A DNA stretch of 64,000 nt, taken from NCBI GenBank assembly GCA_037349105.1, contig JAYJMM010000087.1:1731501-1795500 (forward strand), given 5' to 3'. A program made the translations under genes and the position numbers. This DNA is from Limnomonas spitsbergensis. Its lineage: Eukaryota > Chlorophyta > Chlorophyceae > Chlamydomonadales. This document shows positions 24,801-33,800 of the stretch, piece by piece (within the stretch, counting starts at the first letter, position 1; every line of letters begins with the position of its first letter). Below the pieces are notes generated by a model. It ran no database searches and was not told the DNA's origin. It saw only the letters and a list, made by a program, of their open reading frames with translations.

Positions 24801-27800
24801 GACAGGTTTAACAGGGTGCAAGGGTAGGCAGGGCTTGCCTCCCTGACAGGTTCAACAGGGTGCAAGGGTAGGCAGGGCTTGCCTCCCTGACAGGTTCAAC
24901 AGGGTGCAAGGGTATGCAGGGCTTGCCTCCCTGACAGGTTCAACAGGGTGCAAGGGTAGGCAGGGCTTGCCTCCCTGACAGGTTCAACAGGGTGCAAGGG
25001 TAGGCAGGGCTTGCCTCCCTGACAGGTTTAACAGGGTGCAAGGGTAGGCAGGGCTTGCCTCCCTGACAGGTTTAACAGGGTGCAAGGGTAGGCAGGGCTT
25101 GCCTCCCTGACATGTTTAACAGGGTGCAAGGGTAGACAGGGCTTGCCTCCCTGACAGGTTTAACAGGGTGCAAGGGTAGGCATGGCTTGCCACCCTGACA
25201 GGTTCAACAGGGTGAAAGGGTAGGCAGGGCTTGCCTCCCTGACAGGTTTAACAGGGTGAAAGGGTAGGCAGGGCTTGCCTCCCTGGCAGGTTTAACAGGG
25301 TGCAAGGGTAGGCAGGGCTTGCCTCCCTGACAGGTTTAACAGGGTGAAAGGGTAGGCATGGCTTGCCTCCCTGGCAGGTTTAACAGGGTGCAAGGGTAGG
25401 CAGGGCTTGCCTCCCTGACAGGTTTAACAGGGTGCAAGGGTAGGCATGGCTTGCCTCCCTGACATGTTTAACAGGGTGCAAGGGTAGGCAGGGCTTGCCT
25501 CCCTGACAGGTTTAACAGGGTGAAAGGGTAGGCATGGCTTGCCTCCCTGGCAGGTTTAACAGGGTGCAAGGGTAGGCAGGGCTTGCCTCCCTGACAGGTT
25601 CAACAGGGTGCAAGGGTAGGCAGGGCTTGCCTCCCTGACAGGTTTAACAGGGTGAAAGGGTAGGCAGGGCTTGCCTCCCTGACAGGTTTAACAGGGTGCA
25701 AGGGTAGGCAGGGCTTGCCTCCCTGACAGGTTTAACAGGGTGAAAGGGTAGGCAGGGCTTGCCTCCCTGACAGGTTTAACAGGGTGCAAGGGTAGGCAGG
25801 GCTTGCCTCCCTGACAGGTTTAACAGGGTAAAAGGGTAGGCAGGGCTTGCCACGCTGACAGGTTTAACAGGGTGCAAGGGTAGGCAGGGCTTGCCTCCCT
25901 GACAGGTTTAACAGGGTGCAAGGGTAGGCAGGGCTTGCCTCCCTGACAGGTTTAACAGGGTGCAAGGGTAGGCAGGGCTTGCCTCCCTGACAGGTTTAAC
26001 AGAGTGCAAGGGTAGGCAGGGCTTGCCTCCCTGACAGGTTTAACAGGGTGAAAGGGTAGGCAGGGCTTGCCTCCCTAACAGGTTCAACAGGGTGAAAGGG
26101 TAGGCAGGGCTTGCCTCCCTGACATGTTTAACAGGGTGCAAGGGTAGGCAGGGCTTGCCTCCCTGACAGGTTTAACAGGGTGCAAGGGTAGGCAGGGCTT
26201 GCCTCCCTGACAGGTTCAACAGGGTGCAAGGGTAGGCAGGGCTTGCCTCCCTGACAGGTTTAACAGGGTGAAAGGGTAGGCAGGGCTTGCCTCCCTGACA
26301 GGTTCAACAGGGTGCAAGGGTAGGCAGGGCTTGCCTCCCTGACAGGTTCAACAGGGTGCAAGGGTAGGCAGGGCTTGCCACGCTGACAGGTTTAACAGGG
26401 TGCAAGGGTAGGCAGGGCTTGCCTCCCTGACAGGTTTAACAGGGTGCAAGGGTAGGCAGGGCTTGCCTCCCTGACAGGTTTAACAGGGTGCAAGGGTAGG
26501 CAGGGCTTGCCTCCCTGACAGGTTTAACAGGGTGCAAGGGTAGGCATGGCTTGCCACGCTGACAGGTTCAACAGGGTGCAAGGGTAGGCAGGGCTTGCCT
26601 CCCTGACAGGTTTAACAGGGTGCAAGGGTAGGCAGGGCTTGCCTCCCTGACAGGTTCAACAGGGTGCAAGGGTAGGCAGGGCTTGCCTCCCTGACAGGTT
26701 TAACAGGGTGCAAGGGTAGGCAGGGCTTGCCTCCCTGACAGGTTTAACAGGGTGCAAGGGTAGGCAGGGCTTGCCTCCCTGACAGGTTTAACAGGGTGCA
26801 AGGGTAGGCAGGGCTTGCCTCCCTAACAGGTTTAACAGGGTGCAAGGGTAGGCAGGGCTTGCCTCCCTGACAGGTTTAACAGGGTGCAAGGGTAGGCAGG
26901 GCTTGCCTCCCTGGCAGGTTTAACAGGGTGCAAGGGTAGGCAGGGCTTGCCTCCCTAACAGGTTCAACAGGGTGAAAGGGTAGGCATGGCTTGCCTCCCT
27001 GACAGGTTCAACAGGGTGCAAGGGTAGACAGGGCTTGCCTCCCTGACAGGTTTAACAGGGTGCAAGGGTAGGCAGGGCTTGCCTCCCTAACAGGTTCAAC
27101 AGGGTGAAAGGGTAGGCAGGGCTTGCCTCCCTGACATGTTTAACAGGGTGCAAGGGTAGGCAGGGCTTGCCTCCCTGGCAGGTTTAACAGGGTGCAAGGG
27201 TAGGCAGGGCTTGCCTCCCTGGCAGGTTTAACAGGGTGCAAGGGTAGGCAGGGCTTGCCTCCCTGACAGGTTTAACAGGGTGCAAGGGTAGGCAGGGCTT
27301 GCCTCCCTAACAGGTTCAACAGGGTGAAAGGGTAGGCAGGGCTTGCCTCCCTGACAGGTTCAACAGGGTGCAAGGGTAGGCAGGGCTTGCCTCCCTGACA
27401 GGTTCAACAGGGTGAAAGGGTAGGCAGGGCTTGCCTCCCTGGCAGGTTTAACAGGGTGCAAGGGTAGGCAGGGCTTGCCTCCCTGACAGGTTCAACAGGG
27501 TGCAAGGGTAGGCAGGGCTTGCCTCCCTGACAGGTTCAACAGGGTGCAAGGGTAGGCAGGGCTTGCCTCCCTGACAGGTTTAACAGGGTGCAAGGGTAGG
27601 CAGGGCTTGCCTCCCTGACAGGTTTAACAGGGTGCAAGGGTAGGCAGGGCTTGCCTCCCTGGCAGGTTTAACAGGGTGCAAGGGTAGGCAGGGCTTGCCT
27701 CCCTGACAGGTTTAACAGGGTAAAAGGGTAGGCAGGGCTTGCCTCCCTGACAGGTTTAACAGGGTGCAAGGGTAGGCAGGGCTTGCCTCCCTGGCAGGTT

Positions 27801-30800
27801 TAACAGGGTGCAAGGGTAGGCAGGGCTTGCCTCCCTGACAGGTTTAACAGGGTGCAAGGGTAGGCAGGGCTTGCCTCCCTGGCAGGTTCAACAGGGTGCA
27901 AGGGTAGGCAGGGCTTGCCTCCCTGACAGGTTTAACAGGGTGCAAGGGTAGGCAGGGCTTGCCTCCCTGACAGGTTTAACAGGGTGCAAGGGTAGGCAGG
28001 GCTTGCCTCCCTGGCAGGTTCAACAGGGTGCAAGGGTAGGCAGGGCTTGCCTCCCTGACAGGTTCAACAGGGTGCAAGGGTAGGCAGGGCTTGCCTCCCT
28101 GACAGGTTCAACAGGGTGCAAGGGTAGGCAGGGCTTGCCTCCCTGACAGGTTTAACAGGGTGCAAGGGTAGGCAGGGCTTGCCTCCCTGACAGGTTCAAC
28201 AGGGTGCAAGGGTAGGCAGGGCTTGCCTCCCTGGCAGGTTTAACAGGGTGCAAGGGTAGGCAGGGCTTGCCTCCCTGACAGGTTTAACAGGGTGCAAGGG
28301 TAGGCAGGGCTTGCCTCCCTGACAGGTTTAACAGGGTGCAAGGGTAGGCAGGGCTTGCCTCCCTGACAGGTTTAACAGGGTGAAAGGGTAGGCAGGGCTT
28401 GCCTCCCTGACAGGTTCAACAGGGTGCAAGGGTAGGCAGGGCTTGCCTCCCTGACAGGTTTAACAGGGTGAAAGGGTAGGCAGGGCTTGCCTCCCTGACA
28501 GGTTTAACAGGGTGCAAGGGTAGGCAGGGCTTGCCTCCCTGACAGGTTTAACAGGGTGCAAGGGTAGGCAGGGCTTGCCTCCCTGACAGGTTTAACAGGG
28601 TGCAAGGGTAGGCAGGGCTTGCCTCCCTGGCAGGTTTAACAGGGTGCAAGGGTAGGCAGGGCTTGCCTCCCTGGCAGGTTCAACAGGGTGCAAGGGTAGG
28701 CAGGGCTTGCCTCCCTGACAGGTTTAACAGGGTGCAAGGGTAGGCAGGGCTTGCCTCCCTGGCAGGTTTAACAGGGTGCAAGGGTAGGCAGGGCTTGCCT
28801 CCCTGACAGGTTCAACAGGGTGCAAGGGTAGGCATGGCTTGCCTCCCTGACAGGTTTAACAGGGTGCAAGGGTAGGCAGAGCTTGCCTCCCTAACAGGTT
28901 CAACAGGGTGCAAGGGTAGGCAGGGCTTGCCTCCCTGACAGGTTCAACAGGGTGCAAGGGTAGGCAGGGCTTGCCTCCCTGACAGGTTCAACAGGGTGCA
29001 AGGGTAGGCAGGGCTTGCCTCCCTGGCAGGTTTAACAGGGTGCAAGGGTAGGCAGGGCTTGCCTCCCTGGCAGGTTTAACAGGGTGCAAGGGTAGACAGG
29101 GCTTGCCTCCCTGACAGGTTTAACAGGGTGCAAGGGTAGGCAGGGCTTGCCTCCCTGACAGGTTCAACAGGGTGCAAGGGTAGGCAGGGCTTGCCTCCCT
29201 GACAGGTTCAACAGGGTGCAAGGGTAGGCAGGGCTTGCCTCCCTGACAGGTTCAACAGGGTGCAAGGGTAGGCAGGGCTTGCCTCCCTGACAGGTTCAAC
29301 AGGGTGCAAGGGTAGGCAGGGCTTGCCTCCCTGGCAGGTTTAACAGGGTGCAAGGGTAGGCAGGGCTTGCCTCCCTGACAGGTTTAACAGGGTGCAAGGG
29401 TAGGCAGGGCTTGCCTCCCTGACAGGTTCAACAGGGTGCAAGGGTAGGCAGGGCTTGCCTCCCTGACAGGTTCAACAGGGTGCAAGGGTAGGCAGGGCTT
29501 GCCTCCCTGACAGGTTCAACAGGGTGCAAGGGTAGGCAGGGCTTGCCTCCCTGACAGGTTCAACAGGGTGCAAGGGTAGGCAGAGCTTGCCTCCCTGGCA
29601 GGTTTAACAGGGTGCAAGGGTAGACAGGGCTTGCCTCCCTGACAGGTTTAACAGGGTGCAAGGGTAGGCAGGGCTTGCCTCCCTGACAGGTTTAACAGGG
29701 TGCAAGGGTAGACAGGGCTTGCCTCCCTGACAGGTTCAACAGGGTGCAAGGGTAGGCAGGGCTTGCCTCCCTGACAGGTTTAACAGGGTGCAAGGGTAGG
29801 CAGGGCTTGCCTCCCTGACAGGTTCAACAGGGTGCAAGGGTAGGCAGGGCTTGCCTCCCTGACAGGTTTAACAGGGTGCAAGGGTAGGCAGGGCTTGCCT
29901 CCCTGACAGGTTTAACAGGGTGCAAGGGTAGGCAGGGCTTGCCTCCCTAACAGGTTTAACAGGGTGCAAGGGTAGGCAGGGCTTGCCTCCCTGACAGGTT
30001 TAACAGGGTGAAAGGGTAGGCAGGGCTTGCCTCCCTGACAGGTTTAACAGGGTGCAAGGGTAGGCAGGGCTTGCCTCCCTGACAGGTTTAACAGGGTGCA
30101 AGGGTAGGCAGGGCTTGCCTCCCTGACAGGTTTAACAGGGTGCAAGGGTAGACAGGGCTTGCCTCCCTGACAGGTTTAACAGGGTGCAAGGGTAGGCAGG
30201 GCTTGCCTCCCTGACAGGTTTAACAGGGTGCAAGGGTAGGCAGGGCTTGCCTCCCTGACAGGTTTAACAGGGTGAAAGGGTAGGCAGGGCTTGCCTCCCT
30301 GACAGGTTTAACAGGGTGCAAGGGTAGGCAGGGCTTGCCTCCCTGACAGGTTTAACAGGGTGCAAGGGTAGGCAGGGCTTGCCTCCCTGACAGGTTTAAC
30401 AGGGTGCAAGGGTAGGCAGGGCTTGCCTCCCTGACAGGTTTAACAGGGTGCAAGGGTAGGCAGGGCTTGCCTCCCTGACAGGTTTAACAGGGTGCAAGGG
30501 TAGGCAGGGCTTGCCTCCCTGACAGGTTTAACAGGGTGCAAGGGTAGGCAGGGCTTGCCTCCCTGACAGGTTCAACAGGGTGCAAGGGTAGGCAGGGCTT
30601 GCCTCCCTGACAGGTTTAACAGGGTGCAAGGGTAGGCAGGGCTTGCCTCCCTGGCAGGTTTAACAGGGTGCAAGGGTAGGCAGGGCTTGCCTCCCTGACA
30701 GGTTTAACAGGGTGCAAGGGTAGGCAGGGCTTGCCTCCCTGACAGGTTTAACAGGGTGCAAGGGTAGGCAGGGCTTGCCTCCCTGACAGGTTTAACAGGG

Positions 30801-33800
30801 TGCAAGGGTAGGCAGGGCTTGCCTCCCTGACAGGTTTAACAGGGTGCAAGGGTAGGCAGGGCTTGCCTCCCTGACAGGTTTAACAGGGTGCAAGGGTAGG
30901 CAGGGCTTGCCTCCCTGGCAGGTTTAACAGGGTGCAAGGGTAGACAGGGCTTGCCTCCCTGACAGGTTCAACAGGGTGCAAGGGTAGGCAGGGCTTGCCT
31001 CCCTGACAGGTTTAACAGGGTGCAAGGGTAGACAGGGCTTGCCTCCCTGACAGGTTTAACAGGGTGCAAGGGTAGGCAGGGCTTGCCTCCCTGACAGGTT
31101 TAACAGGGTGCAAGGGTAGGCAGGGCTTGCCTCCCTGGCAGGTTTAACAGGGTGCAAGGGTAGACAGGGCTTGCCTCCCTGACAGGTTTAACAGGGTGCA
31201 AGGGTAGGCAGGGCTTGCCTCCCTGACAGGTTTAACAGGGTGCAAGGGTAGGCAGGGCTTGCCTCCCTGACAGGTTTAACAGGGTGCAAGGGTAGGCAGG
31301 GCTTGCCTCCCTGGCAGGTTTAACAGGGTGCAAGGGTAGGCAGGGCTTGCCTCCCTGGCAGGTTTAACAGGGTGCAAGGGTAGACAGGGCTTGCCTCCCT
31401 GACAGGTTCAACAGGGTGCAAGGGTAGGCAGGGCTTGCCTCCCTGACAGGTTTAACAGGGTGCAAGGGTAGACAGGGCTTGCCTCCCTGACAGGTTTAAC
31501 AGGGTGAAAGGGTAGGCAGGGCTTGCCTCCCTGACAGGTTCAACAGGGTGCAAGGGTAGGCAGGGCTTGCCTCCCTGACAGGTTTAACAGGGTGCAAGGG
31601 TAGGCATGGCTTGCCTCCCTGACAGGTTTAACAGGGTGCAAGGGTAGACAGGGCTTGCCTCCCTGACAGGTTTAACAGGGTGCAAGGGTAGGCAGGGCTT
31701 GCCTCCCTGACAGGTTTAACAGGGTGCAAGGGTAGACAGGGCTTGCCTCCCTGACAGGTTTAACAGGGTGCAAGGGTAGGCAGGGCTTGCCTCCCTGACA
31801 GGTTTAACAGGGTGCAAGGGTAGACAGGGCTTGCCTCCCTAACAGGTTTAACAGGGTGCAAGGGTAGACAGGGCTTGCCTCCCTGACAGGTTCAACAGGG
31901 TGCAAGGGTAGGCAGGGCTTGCCTCCCTGACAGGTTCAACAGGGTGAAAGGGTAGGCAGGGCTTGCCTCCCTGGCAGGTTTAACAGGGTGCAAGGGTAGG
32001 CAGGGCTTGCCTCCCTGACAGGTTTAACAGGGTGCAAGGGTAGGCAGGGCTTGCCTCCCTGACAGGTTTAACAGGGTGCAAGGGTAGACAGGGCTTGCCT
32101 CCCTGACAGGTTCAACAGGGTGCAAGGGTAGGCAGGGCTTGCCTCCCTGGCAGGTTCAACAGGGTGAAAGGGTAGGCAGGGCTTGCCTCCCTGGCAGGTT
32201 TAACAGGGTGAAAGGGTAGGCAGGGCTTGCCTCCCTGACAGGTTTAACAGGGTGCAAGGGTAGGCAGGGCTTGCCACGCTGACAGGTTCAACAGGGTGCA
32301 AGGGTAGGCAGGGCTTGCCTCCCTGACAGGTTTAACAGGGTGCAAGGGTAGGCAGGGCTTGCCTCCCTGACAGGTTTAACAGGGTGCAAGGGTAGGCAGG
32401 GCTTGCCTCCCTGACAGATTTAACAGGGTGCAAGGGTAGGCAGGGCTTGCCTCCCTGGCAGGTTTAACAGGGTGCAAGGGTAGACAGGGCTTGCCTCCCT
32501 GACAGGTTTAACAGGGTGCAAGGGTAGGCAGGGCTTGCCTCCCTGACAGGTTTAACAGGGTGCAAGGGTAGGCAGGGCTTGCCTCCCTGACAGGTTTAAC
32601 AGGGTGCAAGGGTAGGCAGGGCTTGCCTCCCTGGCAGGTTTAACAGGGTGCAAGGGTAGGCAGGGCTTGCCTCCCTGGCAGGTTTAACAGGGTGCAAGGG
32701 TAGACAGGGCTTGCCTCCCTGACAGGTTCAACAGGGTGCAAGGGTAGGCAGGGCTTGCCTCCCTGACAGGTTTAACAGGGTGCAAGGGTAGACAGGGCTT
32801 GCCTCCCTGACAGGTTTAACAGGGTGAAAGGGTAGGCAGGGCTTGCCTCCCTGACAGGTTCAACAGGGTGCAAGGGTAGGCAGGGCTTGCCTCCCTGACA
32901 GGTTTAACAGGGTGCAAGGGTAGGCATGGCTTGCCTCCCTGACAGGTTTAACAGGGTGCAAGGGTAGACAGGGCTTGCCTCCCTGACAGGTTTAACAGGG
33001 TGCAAGGGTAGGCAGGGCTTGCCTCCCTGACAGGTTTAACAGGGTGCAAGGGTAGACAGGGCTTGCCTCCCTGACAGGTTTAACAGGGTGCAAGGGTAGG
33101 CAGGGCTTGCCTCCCTGACAGGTTTAACAGGGTGCAAGGGTAGACAGGGCTTGCCTCCCTAACAGGTTTAACAGGGTGCAAGGGTAGACAGGGCTTGCCT
33201 CCCTGACAGGTTCAACAGGGTGCAAGGGTAGGCAGGGCTTGCCTCCCTGACAGGTTCAACAGGGTGAAAGGGTAGGCAGGGCTTGCCTCCCTGGCAGGTT
33301 TAACAGGGTGAAAGGGTAGGCAGGGCTTGCCTCCCTGACAGGTTTAACAGGGTGCAAGGGTAGGCAGGGCTTGCCTCCCTGACAGGTTTAACAGGGTGCA
33401 AGGGTAGACAGGGCTTGCCTCCCTGACAGGTTCAACAGGGTGCAAGGGTAGGCAGGGCTTGCCTCCCTGGCAGGTTCAACAGGGTGAAAGGGTAGGCAGG
33501 GCTTGCCTCCCTGGCAGGTTTAACAGGGTGAAAGGGTAGGCAGGGCTTGCCTCCCTGACAGGTTTAACAGGGTGCAAGGGTAGGCAGGGCTTGCCACGCT
33601 GACAGGTTCAACAGGGTGCAAGGGTAGGCAGGGCTTGCCTCCCTGACAGGTTTAACAGGGTGCAAGGGTAGGCAGGGCTTGCCTCCCTGACAGGTTTAAC
33701 AGGGTGCAAGGGTAGGCAGGGCTTGCCTCCCTGACAGATTTAACAGGGTAAAAGGGTAGGGTTAAGGGTTGAGGGTTTAAAAGGGTACAAGGGTACACAG

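Noticed and set aside
23247..33757. CRISPR-like array
   Set aside because: The units are contiguous 44-bp copies without unique spacers, in a eukaryotic intron.
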